This document shows positions 25,340 through 34,297 of a stretch of 64,000 bases of DNA, piece by piece (position 1 is the stretch's first letter; each line of letters starts with the position of its first letter). The stretch covers positions 4,528,501-4,592,500 of the forward strand of contig NZ_CP041217.1 in the NCBI RefSeq assembly GCF_006542275.1, read 5' to 3'. The DNA is from Saccharibacillus brassicae (lineage in GTDB: Bacteria; Bacillota; Bacilli; Paenibacillales; Paenibacillaceae). The notes under the pieces were generated by a model that did not search any database, was not told where the DNA came from, and saw only the letters and a list, made by a program, of their open reading frames with translations. The translations under genes were made by a program, and so were the position numbers.

Positions 25340-26227
25340 ATGAGTTTGAGCGACGACAACCGCAAACGCCTGGAAAAAGTGATCCGGGAATACGATTTTG
25401 CGCATGCCGAACCGTATTTGCTCGCCAACGCCAAGCAGACGATCCTCTGGAGCGGAGCGGCGCCCGGCAGCGATCCGGAGATCGGCGGTTCGCGCGCGGG
25501 CGGCGAGCCGGATCTTCCGCCCGGCACGCAGTGGCCGCTCGGTGCGTCCGGCGTGCCGCTGACGTTCGTCATGCAGCTGAAGCTTGAAGACGTGCAGGGA
25601 TTGGACCCCGAACGGCGTATGCCGGAGCGGGGCACGCTGTTCTTTTTCGCCGGGGATTACGATCTGACGGTCGAGCACCGGGTGCTGCATGCGGCGCCGG
25701 AGCAGATGCAGGGAGCCGCGCGGCAGTCGCCGCCGGGGCCGACCGCCCATGACGAGTACGCCGGACCGTTCAAGCCGCGCCGCCTCGTCGCCCGGGCGTC
25801 GCTTGACCTGCCGGGCTACGCCTATGTCGACGAAGAAGCGACGGAAGACGAGGAGCACGGATGGGAAGAGTACGAAGACCTGGGCTTTGCCCTGCGCGCA
25901 GACGAACCTGCCGCGGTCGCGAAAATGTTCGGCTACGCCGAAGGACAGCACGGCGATGACGAATACCGGGCCGCGCTGGAATTGTTCGGCTGCGAATCGA
26001 CCTACTATCCGGAAGAAGCGATCGACCGCCTGACGGCAGCTTTTGACGGCGACCGGGAGCGGGCGCTGCGGGAAATCGCCGGCATCGTCATGCTGGCGGA
26101 GATCGATTCCGATTCGGACGTCGGCTTCATGTGGGGAGACGCCGGCGTGCTGCACTATTTTATCCGCGCGGAAGATTTGCTGGCCGGCCGGTTCGACCGG
26201 ACGACCTGTTCGTTCTATTCCAGCTAG
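25340..26227 (+). CDS. YwqG-family protein (DUF1963)
   Basis: A 295-residue cytoplasmic protein of the YwqG family. It has the conserved GGEPDLPPGTQWPLGASGVPLTFVMQLKLEDVQGLDP block (about 54-93), the LFFFAGDYDLT strand and a C-terminal LAEIDSDSDVGFMWGDAGVLHYFI block. In Bacillus subtilis ywqG neighbours a polymorphic-toxin locus, but no biochemical role is established to my knowledge. ATG 25340 has GCGGGGGAA upstream. The following DUF4261 gene begins 21 bases after it, so the two are probably one operon. Confidence 0.88.
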   Translation: MSLSDDNRKRLEKVIREYDFAHAEPYLLANAKQTILWSGAAPGSDPEIGGSRAGGEPDLPPGTQWPLGASGVPLTFVMQLKLEDVQGLDPERRMPERGTLFFFAGDYDLTVEHRVLHAAPEQMQGAARQSPPGPTAHDEYAGPFKPRRLVARASLDLPGYAYVDEEATEDEEHGWEEYEDLGFALRADEPAAVAKMFGYAEGQHGDDEYRAALELFGCESTYYPEEAIDRLTAAFDGDRERALREIAGIVMLAEIDSDSDVGFMWGDAGVLHYFIRAEDLLAGRFDRTTCSFYSS

Positions 26228-26248
26228 ACCCAGAAGGAGGGGCTCGCC

Positions 26249-27220
26249 ATGACGACGGAACGCGAAGACACGAAACGCGAAGATACGCAGCGCGAAGAAC
26301 TCGATCCGCAAACGGAAGGCATGCTTGCGGCCGAGCAGGATTTCGGCTTCGCGCGCGTCTACACGATCGAATTGAAATACAAGGAAAAGCCGAATTTTTC
26401 GCGCAAACGGCTGTACGAGAAAATGCAGCTCTACACCGGTACGGTCGAACAGCCGGAAAAGCAAAAGCAGGAAGACCGTCTGGTCGTCTGGGAGCCTTCG
26501 AACGAAGCGGAGACGGACATGCTGCACTTTTTCCATCTGAATTATCCGGTCACGTTCGCGGACGGCGAAATGCCGGCGCAGACGTCGCTGATGCCGACCA
26601 AGAATCGTCCGGCGTCGGCGTACGAAACGGCGATTCAGCAGGCGTGGCATTGGCCGGAAGCGGGCGAAGTCGTAGCGGAATGCCGACATTCCGTGCGTCT
26701 GATCGACATGATGGCGTCGGGCCTTGAGCCCGCGCAGCGGCTGCGGCTGCTGACCGGGGCGCTGCGCGCGCTGCTGGAGACCGCTCCGTGCGACGCCGTC
26801 TATTTCCGGGAAAGCGACAAGCTGCTGGAGCCGGGCGATTACCTGACGGCGGTCGAAGCGGGCGGCATTTTGTACGGAGCGATGAACGTACGGTTCTTCA
26901 ATGTGGAAGGGACGGGCAGCGAGCGCAGCGAAAGGCTGATGGACACGGTCGGGCTGGCCGCTCTCGGCGTTCCCGACGTGCAGTGCCATTTCTTCGATCT
27001 GGAACCGAACGAGGTGGCGCAGCAGGTGACGAATCTCGGGTATTATCTGTTCAACAGCGGCGACGTGATCAAGGACGGCGAGACGTTCGGCCCGACCGAA
27101 GACGTTCGCTGGCGCTGCGAGCATCAATATGCGCTGGCGGGCCCGCATCGCCTCGTGCTGGACGTCGATCCGGGCAGTCCGTATTACGCCGGGCGGCACA
27201 AGGCGCCGATCCGGGAATAG
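26249..27220 (+). CDS. DUF4261-domain protein
   Basis: A 323-residue cytoplasmic protein. After a charged, threonine/glutamate-rich N-terminus (1-30) it shows a first domain with FARVYTIELKYKEKPNFS and a second part with DAVYFRESDKLLEPGDY, ILYGAMNVRFFNVEGT, MDTVGLAALGVPDVQCHF and YYLFNSGDVIKDGETFG, the pattern of DUF4261 proteins often found with YwqG/SUKH-type genes. Function unknown. ATG 26249 has AGAAGGAGG upstream. It follows the ywqG-like gene closely, suggesting a joint role. Confidence 0.8.
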   Translation: MTTEREDTKREDTQREELDPQTEGMLAAEQDFGFARVYTIELKYKEKPNFSRKRLYEKMQLYTGTVEQPEKQKQEDRLVVWEPSNEAETDMLHFFHLNYPVTFADGEMPAQTSLMPTKNRPASAYETAIQQAWHWPEAGEVVAECRHSVRLIDMMASGLEPAQRLRLLTGALRALLETAPCDAVYFRESDKLLEPGDYLTAVEAGGILYGAMNVRFFNVEGTGSERSERLMDTVGLAALGVPDVQCHFFDLEPNEVAQQVTNLGYYLFNSGDVIKDGETFGPTEDVRWRCEHQYALAGPHRLVLDVDPGSPYYAGRHKAPIRE

Positions 27221-27383
27221 CGAATAAGTCAAAATTTTAATAAGTAAAATTTTGCATAACTGTTTCGAATTTGTGTATGGTATGCACGGCCTGTATACTG
27301 AAGAAGACAGCTTGGACGAACATGTCTTCCGCGCGGTTTGACGGAGGCCGGGTGTCGGCTGATCGGATACAGGAGAGTGACGC

Positions 27384-28226
27384 ATGCGCAAAATCAAAGT
27401 GGTTACGGATTCGACCGTTGATCTGAGCGATCAGGTATTGGCGGAATACGGAGTAGAAATGGTCCCGCTCTCTTTTACCATCGACGGACAGAATTATACG
27501 GACCGGGTAGACATTACCCCGGAGACGTTTATCCAGAAAATGATCCATGCCGCCGAACTGCCGAAAAGCTCGCAGCCGGCCCCCGGAACGTTCGTCGAAC
27601 TGTATGACCGCCTCGGCGCGGAAGGGTACGACGTGCTCTCGATCCATATGACCGGAGGCATGAGCGGCACGGTGCGTTCGGCCGAAATGGCGTCGGAGAT
27701 GACCGATACGAACGTGACCGTGGTCGATTCGAAATATATTTCAAGAGGACTGGCTTTTCAGGTCGTCGAAGCGGCCAATATGGCGGCGGAAGGCCGAAGC
27801 ATGGACGAGATTGTAGCGCGGCTGGACGAAGTGCGCGAAGCGACCCGGCTGTACGTCGTCGTCGACACGCTGGAGAACCTCGTCAAAGGCGGCCGGATCG
27901 GCCGGGGCAAAGCGCTGATCGGATCGCTGCTGCATATCAAGCCGATCGGCATGCTCAAAGACGGCGTCTACACGCCGGAGTCGAACCCGCGCAGCCACGC
28001 CCAGGTCGTGAAGCATCTGGCCCGCGAATTTGCCGAAGACGTGAAGGGACGGACGATCAAAGGCGTCGGTCTCGTCCATGCGGAAGGCAGCAAGCTGGCG
28101 GAGAGCCTCAAAGCCAAAATCCATGAACTGACCGGATATACGCAAATCGAGATCGATTACACGACGCCCGTGATCAGCACGCATACGGGACCCGGCGCAA
28201 TCGGCTTCATGTATTATTACGAGTAG
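27384..28226 (+). CDS. DegV family fatty-acid-binding protein
   Basis: A 280-residue DegV/FakB-like protein. The N-terminal domain begins IKVVTDSTVDLSDQVLAEYGVEMVPLSF. The lipid-binding signature is present: S-Q-P-x-P in KSSQPAPGTFVELY, the SGT loop in TGGMSGTVRSAEMA, GRIGRGKALIGSLLHIKPI, and a C-terminal HTGPGAIGFMYYYE. FakB-type proteins present fatty acids to the kinase FakA for phospholipid synthesis; whether this one does is inference. ATG 27384 has AGGAGAG upstream. Monocistronic, ending in a perfect terminator. Confidence 0.93.
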   Translation: MRKIKVVTDSTVDLSDQVLAEYGVEMVPLSFTIDGQNYTDRVDITPETFIQKMIHAAELPKSSQPAPGTFVELYDRLGAEGYDVLSIHMTGGMSGTVRSAEMASEMTDTNVTVVDSKYISRGLAFQVVEAANMAAEGRSMDEIVARLDEVREATRLYVVVDTLENLVKGGRIGRGKALIGSLLHIKPIGMLKDGVYTPESNPRSHAQVVKHLAREFAEDVKGRTIKGVGLVHAEGSKLAESLKAKIHELTGYTQIEIDYTTPVISTHTGPGAIGFMYYYE

Positions 28227-28249
28227 CCTCGATTGAAGACTTCCAACGC

Positions 28250-28282
28250 AAAAAGCCGTTCCCCCGGGGGGAACGGCTTTTT
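28250..28282. terminator. Bidirectional terminator between degV and dipeptidase genes
   Basis: A perfect palindrome of AAAAAGCCGTTCCCCC with its complement (16-bp arms, 28250-28265 and 28266-28281), with T5 on both strands. Confidence 0.85.
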
Positions 28283-28321
28283 CGATGATTCCGGCGGTCC
28301 GGCGCTTGGCAGCGGTACGGA

Positions 28322-29683
28322 TCAGACCGTTTTCAAATATTGGACGAGCGTGAGCAGCCCTTTGTCGAAGTTTTCGAGATTGAAGTGTTCGTTCGGCGCA
28401 TGCAGGTTTTCGTCCGGCAGGCCGAAGCCCATGAGCACGACCGGCGCGTTCAGCACGCGGGAGAACGCTTCGATGATCGGGATAGAGCCGCCGTCCTTCG
28501 TGAACAAAGCGCGTACGCCGTAGACCGTTTCGTAGGCGTCGGCCGCTTTTTGCAGGAAAGGATGGGACGGATCGATATTGAACGCAAACGCGGTCTCGCC
28601 CGGCACGAGCGTCAACTTGGCGCCTGCCGGCGTATGTTCGCGCAGATGGCGTTCGATCTTGGCCAGTACGTCGTGCGGGTCCTGGTTCGCGACGAGGCGG
28701 CACGTGATTTTGGCATGCGCTTCCTTCGGAATGACGGTCTTGGTGCCTTCGCCCTGGAAGCCGCCGTAGACGCCGTTCAGCTCAAGCGTCGGCCGGACGC
28801 CGGTACGTTCGAGGAAAGAATAGCCTTCTTCGCCGAAGAGGGTATCGAGGCCGAGATCGGCTTTCAATTTCTCTTCGTCGTAATCCATTTTGGACAGCTC
28901 GCCGCGCATCTCTTCGGTCAGCGGCAGGACGCCGTCGTAGAAACCGTCGACCAGGACGCGGCCCGTCTGTTCGTCGTGCAGCGAGTTCAGCAGGCTGACG
29001 ATCGCGTGCAGCGCGTTCGGTACGCCGCCGCCGAACGAACCGGAGTGCAGGTCGGTATTCGCCGTGTTCAGCGACACTTCGATCGAGCACAATCCGCGCA
29101 GGCCGGTGCTGATAGCGGGCTTGCCGCGTTCGAGCAGCGAAGTGTCCGAGATCAGCACGGCGTCGGCCGCAAGATCCTGGGCGTTGTCATCAAGGAATTG
29201 GACCAGGTTCGGACTCGAAATTTCTTCTTCGCCTTCGATGCACAGCTTGACGTTGACCGGAAGGCGGCCTTCCTGCTTCAGAATCGCTTCCAGCGCTTTG
29301 ACGTGCAGGAACACCTGGCCTTTGTCGTCGGTTGCGCCGCGCGCGTACAGCTTGCCGTCGCGTTCGCTCGGTTCAAACGGAGGCGTCTCCCACAGGTTCA
29401 GCGGATCGACCGGCTGCACGTCGTAATGGCCGTAGATGAGCAGCGTCGGTGCGCCTTCGGCATGCAGATGGTCGGCGGTCAGAATCGGATGCCCGTCGGT
29501 CTCGTTCAGCGTGACGTGTTCGAGTCCGGCTGCCGTCAGCGCGTCCTTGAGCCATTCGGCGGCGCGGCGGACGTCTTCCTTGTGTTCGGACAGGGCGGAG
29601 ATGCTCGGAATGGACAACCATTCCTTCAATTCGGCGAGATGCTGCTCGCGATGACGTTCGAAATAAGTCGTGTACGGGTTCAT
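28322..29683 (-). CDS. M20 family dipeptidase (carnosinase/CNDP-like)
   Basis: A 453-residue zinc metallopeptidase. Catalytic blocks: IYGHYDVQPVDP (metal-binding H and activating D), YARGATDDKGQVFLH (bridging D), CIEGEEEISSP (general base E and metal E), a second metal aspartate in VLISDTSL, and a C-terminal HAPNEHF with the last metal histidine. A lid/dimerisation domain sits at about 200-350. It hydrolyses dipeptides or related short amides in the cytoplasm. ATG 29683 has AAGGAGG upstream. It is convergent with degV and lies 25 bases after the small membrane-anchored gene, which may share its transcript. Confidence 0.94.
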   Translation of the reverse strand: MNPYTTYFERHREQHLAELKEWLSIPSISALSEHKEDVRRAAEWLKDALTAAGLEHVTLNETDGHPILTADHLHAEGAPTLLIYGHYDVQPVDPLNLWETPPFEPSERDGKLYARGATDDKGQVFLHVKALEAILKQEGRLPVNVKLCIEGEEEISSPNLVQFLDDNAQDLAADAVLISDTSLLERGKPAISTGLRGLCSIEVSLNTANTDLHSGSFGGGVPNALHAIVSLLNSLHDEQTGRVLVDGFYDGVLPLTEEMRGELSKMDYDEEKLKADLGLDTLFGEEGYSFLERTGVRPTLELNGVYGGFQGEGTKTVIPKEAHAKITCRLVANQDPHDVLAKIERHLREHTPAGAKLTLVPGETAFAFNIDPSHPFLQKAADAYETVYGVRALFTKDGGSIPIIEAFSRVLNAPVVLMGFGLPDENLHAPNEHFNLENFDKGLLTLVQYLKTV

Positions 29684-29708
29684 CGGTTGGAAAATCCTCC
29701 TTGTGTGT

Positions 29709-30149
29709 CTACTGGTGCAGCGAGAAATTGATCGTGCCGACCATCGTTCCGCTGCGCGCGAAAGTCAGTTCGTAAATGCCCGGTTCCCAGTTGGCGTTAT
29801 CCAGTTCCATTTTGATCTGCTGCGTGGATTCGTCTTCTTCCACCTGCTGCTGCTGGATGACCTGCCCGGTGCTCTCGGAGATGACGGCGAGGATCGCCGT
29901 ATGGTCCTTCGTCACGCCGGTATCGGGGTAATCCGCGATCGCGTAGATCGGTTTGGTGCGGCTGAACGAAGTGCCGTTGTCCGTGATGGCGGTCCCGTCG
30001 CTGCTCAGCGTATGTCCCATCTGAAGCTGGAACGGATTCGCCTGGGGATTCGAACGGGTATAGACGAGGAAAATGACGATGGCGACGATCGCGATGACGG
30101 CTACGAGGCCTCCGGTAATGCCTAACGCTTTTTTCTGTGCTGCATTCAT
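29709..30149 (-). CDS. Membrane-anchored hypothetical protein
   Basis: No family recognised. The 146-residue product has one N-terminal membrane segment (about 9-30, ITGGLVAVIAIVAIVIFLVY) and an extracytoplasmic domain of about 110 residues with predicted beta strands (PIYAIADYPDTGV, AILAVISESTGQVIQQQQ, GIYELTFARSGTMVGTINFSLHQ), suggesting an immunoglobulin-like fold. ATG 30149 has GAGGAGG upstream. It precedes the dipeptidase gene by 25 bases on the same strand. Its role is unknown. Confidence 0.78.
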   Translation of the reverse strand: MNAAQKKALGITGGLVAVIAIVAIVIFLVYTRSNPQANPFQLQMGHTLSSDGTAITDNGTSFSRTKPIYAIADYPDTGVTKDHTAILAVISESTGQVIQQQQVEEDESTQQIKMELDNANWEPGIYELTFARSGTMVGTINFSLHQ

Positions 30150-30228
30150 CTATTTGTTCCTCCTCGGAATTCGATTCCGTTATTCAGTATACGCCATACC
30201 CCGGTCCTCCCGCAAAAAGAATGGAAAA

Positions 30229-30252
30229 GGACCTGTCCACAGGGACAGGTCC
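30229..30252 (-). terminator. Terminator of the minus-strand 63-aa gene
   Basis: GGACCTGTCC and GGACAGGTCC form a perfect 10-bp stem with loop ACAG. On the minus strand it is followed by TTTTCC and later T5, so it should end the transcript from 30312-30503. Confidence 0.65.
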
Positions 30253-30311
30253 GGAAAATCGGAAGCGTCTTGAAACGTTCCCGCTGCAGGCGATCGGCTG
30301 CGCAGTCGGGA

Positions 30312-30503
30312 TTACCCGATTCTGCGTCCGCTTCGTCTGCGCAGCAGATAAACCTGGTTGCGCAGCGAAAGATGGAAAAGAATGCTGTTCATCAACTCCG
30401 GATTATCCTCCCGTTCGACTTCTCGGATGCGCTGCTCTTTGACGGGGTCCGGACTGAGTAAAAACTCGGTCATCCACAAAGCATTGTTCGGTCTGCCTGT
30501 CAT
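30312..30503 (-). CDS. Small hypothetical protein, 63 aa
   Basis: Not recognised. ATG 30503 is preceded by GAGGAGGG at good spacing and the gene is followed by a terminator, which argues that it is real. The product is basic with a central acidic helix (PVKEQRIREVEREDNPELMNSIL) and an Arg-rich C-terminus (LRRRSGRRIG). No membrane segment or cysteine. Confidence 0.6.
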   Translation of the reverse strand: MTGRPNNALWMTEFLLSPDPVKEQRIREVEREDNPELMNSILFHLSLRNQVYLLRRRSGRRIG

Positions 30504-30596
30504 AACGGTCCCTCCTCGAAATTTGGGGTGAGGTGCGGTAGGTCTTGTAGTTATTATACGCCTCCCGCACGGAAAAAGATGAATGCAGGATTAAAT

Positions 30597-33029
30597 TTAT
30601 GGCGCTAAAAGCGCCTTTATTTGTTCGGCGTCCCAAGCCGTGAACGAACCGTTCGCCGAACCGGCGTAAATCGCTCCGCCGTCCGCGTTCAGCAGTCCTT
30701 CCGGCGGCGTCGGTCCACCGTCCTCGCGCACCGCGAAGAAGCCGTCGATCCGGGCGCGCAGCCTGCCGTCGGCCGCGTCGAAAGCGAGCAGATCCGGGCC
30801 GTAAGGCAGCAGCAGATGCGGACCGAGCGGAATAAAGCTCCCCGCCTGCACGAAGTCCTGCAGGCCGGTCAGCGCGTAGTCCGCGGTCTGCGTCTTCCAC
30901 AGCAGTTGTCCGTCTTCGGCGGACAGCGCCGCCGGCACGCCGTTCAGCAGCACGTACAGGCGGTCTTCGACGAGCAGGGGGCGCGAAGCGCGGCCCGGCA
31001 CGGACCAGATTTCGCGCTGGGCCCGCGTATCGTAGAGCACCGACTCGAACAGCGAGCCGGAGTCGTAATCCGCCGTATCGACAGCGCGCCGGATCAGCAC
31101 GTTCCCGTCTGCGAGCGGGTCGGCCCGCTCGCTGCTTCGAAGCGGATAGCGGCCGACGATGTCGCCGTTCGCCGTATTGAGCCGAACCCGCTCGCCGCCG
31201 AACGTTACCCAACGCGTCCCGTCGGGCCGCGCGAAGAGATCGCCGCCCGCGCCCTGCGGGTCAAGGGCTTCCGGATCGGACGCTTCTTGATTAAGAGCTG
31301 TCTTATCAAGGGCTGTTTCACTAAGGGCTGTCTCATTAAGGGCCGTCGCGTTGGGGGCTTGCGCCTCCAGAGCGTTCGGATCGGACGCTTCCGACCGAGC
31401 GTCCCCGCCGGGCGGCTGGGCATGCTCATCGGTCTTGAGGCTCCAGACCGGCCGGCTGCTGACCGGGTCGAGCGCCTGAATCCAGCTGCCCTGCCGGATC
31501 AGCACGTACGGATCGCCGGAACCGGCGTTGAGCACGGTGTACGGATCGGCGAACGTCTTGGTCCAGCGCACCTCGCCGGAGCGCTCGGCGATCGCGGTCA
31601 GCGTGCCTCTGCCGGCCGGGCCCGGCTGCGTGCCGAGCAGGGCGGAAGTGCCGGCCGCGAATACGCGCGCCGAAGCGCCGCCGGGAGCTTCGCGGCTCCA
31701 GCGCACCGCTCCGTCGCTCAGCCTAAGGCTGCGCAGCGTCGCCGGGGCATCCGACTGCGGATCGGCTTCGCTCAGCGCAAGGACCGAACGGCCGTCCGCG
31801 CCCGGCACGACGGCCGGCAGACCTCCACCGGTGCTTCGCTGCCACAGTCTCTCGCCGCTTGTTCGGTCCAGCGCGGTCAGCGTGCTCGCCGCAAGGGCGC
31901 CGCCCGTCGCCGGGCCGCCCTGGCTGCCGTGCACGAGCAGCACGCCGTCTGAGGCGGCCGCCAGCGATTGGACGTCGAGCGGCGACTGCGACCGCCAGAG
32001 CGGTTCGGGCGAAATCGAGCGCGCGAGCGGCAGATTGCGGAAATCGTACTTGAACGCGTACGGCGGCTGGGCGGAGCGGATCTGCGCCTGCGCGGCGTCG
32101 GACTTCGGCAGGATACGGTCCCAGCCGAGCAGCGTGCCGGCTTCGTCGAACGAGACGGTCAGCTGCTCGGACTCGTTCTCGTACCGCCACAGCGTGCCGC
32201 GCTCTGCACTTTCCGGCGGTCCGGACAGATGCCGGACATGGGGAAGGGGCAGGCGCGAATACGGTTCGCCGAGCAGCTCCAGCACCCGCTGCTGCGGCAT
32301 GCCGGGCTGCAGCGCCGTCTCCGTCAGGCTGCGCGCCAGATCCGCGGGCACTTCGGAACCGGCCGCAAGCACGCCGGACGCTATCGGCTGCGCGCTCGCG
32401 ACGCCGGCGCCGTCGACCCACAGCAGCGCCGGACGGACGACCGCGCCGTCGGCGTAGCCCGGTTCGGCCGGCAGCGACAGGCCGTACCCATCGCCGAGGC
32501 ATACCGCCGATACGGCGCCCGACGGAGCAAGCGAAGCCGGCCAGGTCTGCTGGCCGCCCGGGAACAGGCGCAGCTCGGCGTCCGGCTTGAGGCGCAGCAG
32601 AACCGGAGCGGAGTCTTCCGCCAAAGCCGCCGCGCCGCCTGCGTAGCCCAGCGGCACGTACGCGGTTTGCCCGAGCGGCGTGACGACCTGCAGCAGTTCG
32701 CCGCGGCGGCCGGTCACGGTGAGCTTCGCGCCGGGCTGTTCGTAGTAGCTGACGCCGAGCGAAGCGCGGTCGCCCGCGATCGGCGGCGCTGCGTAATAAG
32801 GCGCGGACTGCTGCAGCGTGATCGTCTCACCGGCTGCCGGAAGCCGCTGCTCCTGGGCGGTCGGCACGGCCGCGTAAGCGGGATCGACCGCCGCGGGCAG
32901 CAGCAGGAGCGGCAGGCACAGCGCGGCGCCGATCCGGGCTTTGGCGGTTCCGGACGGTTTCGCGGCCGGGCGATTTTGTTTATTTGTAAGTGCCGCTTCG
33001 AGCGGCTTCTGTATGGACGAACGTTTCAC
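30597..33029 (-). CDS. Secreted PQQ-type beta-propeller protein
   Basis: An 810-residue exported protein. GTG 33029 has GGGGAGG upstream. A signal peptide lies at about 30-53 (ARIGAALCLPLLLLPAAVDPAYA). Next comes a region with SH3-like strands (about 60-135), a region resembling a copper-amine-oxidase/stalk-like domain (LLGEPYSRLPLPH...TVSFDEAGTLLGWDRIL), then a PQQ/WD40-like propeller with repeated DRTSGERLWQ, LSDGAVRWSREAPGG, RSGEVRWTKTF, SAEDGQLLWKTQ and DAADGRLRARIDGF blades. A low-complexity insert of TALxx pentapeptides lies around 31250-31360. Probably wall- or surface-associated, sensing or scaffolding; no enzyme motif seen. Confidence 0.8.
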   Translation of the reverse strand: MKRSSIQKPLEAALTNKQNRPAAKPSGTAKARIGAALCLPLLLLPAAVDPAYAAVPTAQEQRLPAAGETITLQQSAPYYAAPPIAGDRASLGVSYYEQPGAKLTVTGRRGELLQVVTPLGQTAYVPLGYAGGAAALAEDSAPVLLRLKPDAELRLFPGGQQTWPASLAPSGAVSAVCLGDGYGLSLPAEPGYADGAVVRPALLWVDGAGVASAQPIASGVLAAGSEVPADLARSLTETALQPGMPQQRVLELLGEPYSRLPLPHVRHLSGPPESAERGTLWRYENESEQLTVSFDEAGTLLGWDRILPKSDAAQAQIRSAQPPYAFKYDFRNLPLARSISPEPLWRSQSPLDVQSLAAASDGVLLVHGSQGGPATGGALAASTLTALDRTSGERLWQRSTGGGLPAVVPGADGRSVLALSEADPQSDAPATLRSLRLSDGAVRWSREAPGGASARVFAAGTSALLGTQPGPAGRGTLTAIAERSGEVRWTKTFADPYTVLNAGSGDPYVLIRQGSWIQALDPVSSRPVWSLKTDEHAQPPGGDARSEASDPNALEAQAPNATALNETALSETALDKTALNQEASDPEALDPQGAGGDLFARPDGTRWVTFGGERVRLNTANGDIVGRYPLRSSERADPLADGNVLIRRAVDTADYDSGSLFESVLYDTRAQREIWSVPGRASRPLLVEDRLYVLLNGVPAALSAEDGQLLWKTQTADYALTGLQDFVQAGSFIPLGPHLLLPYGPDLLAFDAADGRLRARIDGFFAVREDGGPTPPEGLLNADGGAIYAGSANGSFTAWDAEQIKALLAP

Positions 33030-33295
33030 TATGTACGACCTCCCCGAATGCTTGAACGTTGGAATGCTCTCTTTTTTACATTAGACGCTTTTTATACGTT
33101 TTAGACGCTTCGCAGCGCAAAAAAGTTCATGAACCGGCAAAAAAAGGAGGCTGCGCAGCCCCAGCTCGCCGAGCGTTCGCGGGAGACGCCCCTGCAGGCG
33201 CCTATTCGTCGTTTGCGTTCAAGCGTAGTATAATGGAAAAATCAAAGAGGCCGGAAGGGAATACGTTCCCTTTTTGGCGGTGGGAGGGAGAGGCG

Positions 33296-34270
33296 ATGGT
33301 ACACAAGATCAAACGGAGTTCGCCCCTTCCCGCGGGACAAAAAGCCGACGGGCTGCATTTCATGCTGTCGGGCACGGCGGGAGACTATCCGCCCGTCGTG
33401 TTCGAACACGGCTGCGGCGTCTCGTCGGAAGTGTGGGCGCTCGTCTATCCCGAGATCGCCAAGCTTACGCAGACGCTCGTCTATGACCGGGCGGGCTACG
33501 GATTCAGCGATCCCGGGCCGCTGCCGCGAACGAGCGACCGCTGCGTGGAAGACCTGCGCGGACTCGTCGAGCGGCTGCGTATCGCGCGGCCGTTCATTCT
33601 GGTCGGCCATTCGCTCGGCGGCTTCTATGCCCGGCTGTACACGGAGCGTTATCCCGAAGACGTGGCGGCGCTCGTGCTGATCGACGCTTCGCACGAAGAC
33701 GAGATCCGCGGCGCGTTTCCGATTCCGTATCTCAAGCGGCAGCGGCTCAGCGTCCGGCTGTACGGCCTGGCCAAATACGCGGCCCGGATCGGCCTGCTGC
33801 CGCTGCTCGCGCGCAAGCGCTGGATTCCCGGCTTCGGCAAGTTCGTCGCCAAGCTGCCCCAGCGGTCGCGCGAAGCGATGTGGGCGCGCGTATTCGGCGC
33901 GGACAGCCTGGCGGCGGCCGAGAGCGAATACGACTGCTTCGTCGGCGAGACGGGCAGCGTGCCCGGCTCGCAGTTCGTGCGGCTGCCGCTCGCCGTCGTC
34001 AAAGCCGGCATCTACCGGCCGTCGGATTCGCCGAAGCGCACGGTGCGGCAGGAAGTCGAACGGACGCTGTACGACACGGCGGTGAAGATGAAAGACCTGT
34101 CGGAGTCCGGCCGCCTGATCGAAGCGGGCGGCAGCGGGCACCATGTGCAGGTGGACAAGCCGGGCACGGTGATCGGTATCTTGAAGCGGCTGCTGGATCA
34201 GACGCGGGCCGGAGCGGACGGAGCGCAATCCGGGCATTCCGGTCCGCGGAATATCGAAATTCAACCATAA
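33296..34270 (+). CDS. Alpha/beta-fold hydrolase
   Basis: A 324-residue hydrolase: oxyanion region VVFEHGCGVSSEVW, nucleophile elbow GHSLGGF (serine), DASH after the following strand, and a late histidine in GSGHHVQVDKP completing a triad. ATG 33296 has GGGAGGGAGAGG upstream; an in-frame upstream ATG at 33233 overlaps a TATAAT box (33229-33234) and is rejected. The 266-base gap before it holds that -10 element and nothing else I can name. It starts a run of six same-strand genes. Substrate unknown. Confidence 0.87.
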   Translation: MVHKIKRSSPLPAGQKADGLHFMLSGTAGDYPPVVFEHGCGVSSEVWALVYPEIAKLTQTLVYDRAGYGFSDPGPLPRTSDRCVEDLRGLVERLRIARPFILVGHSLGGFYARLYTERYPEDVAALVLIDASHEDEIRGAFPIPYLKRQRLSVRLYGLAKYAARIGLLPLLARKRWIPGFGKFVAKLPQRSREAMWARVFGADSLAAAESEYDCFVGETGSVPGSQFVRLPLAVVKAGIYRPSDSPKRTVRQEVERTLYDTAVKMKDLSESGRLIEAGGSGHHVQVDKPGTVIGILKRLLDQTRAGADGAQSGHSGPRNIEIQP

Positions 34271-34297
34271 ACGGCTGCGGCCGAAGGAGGAACAACG

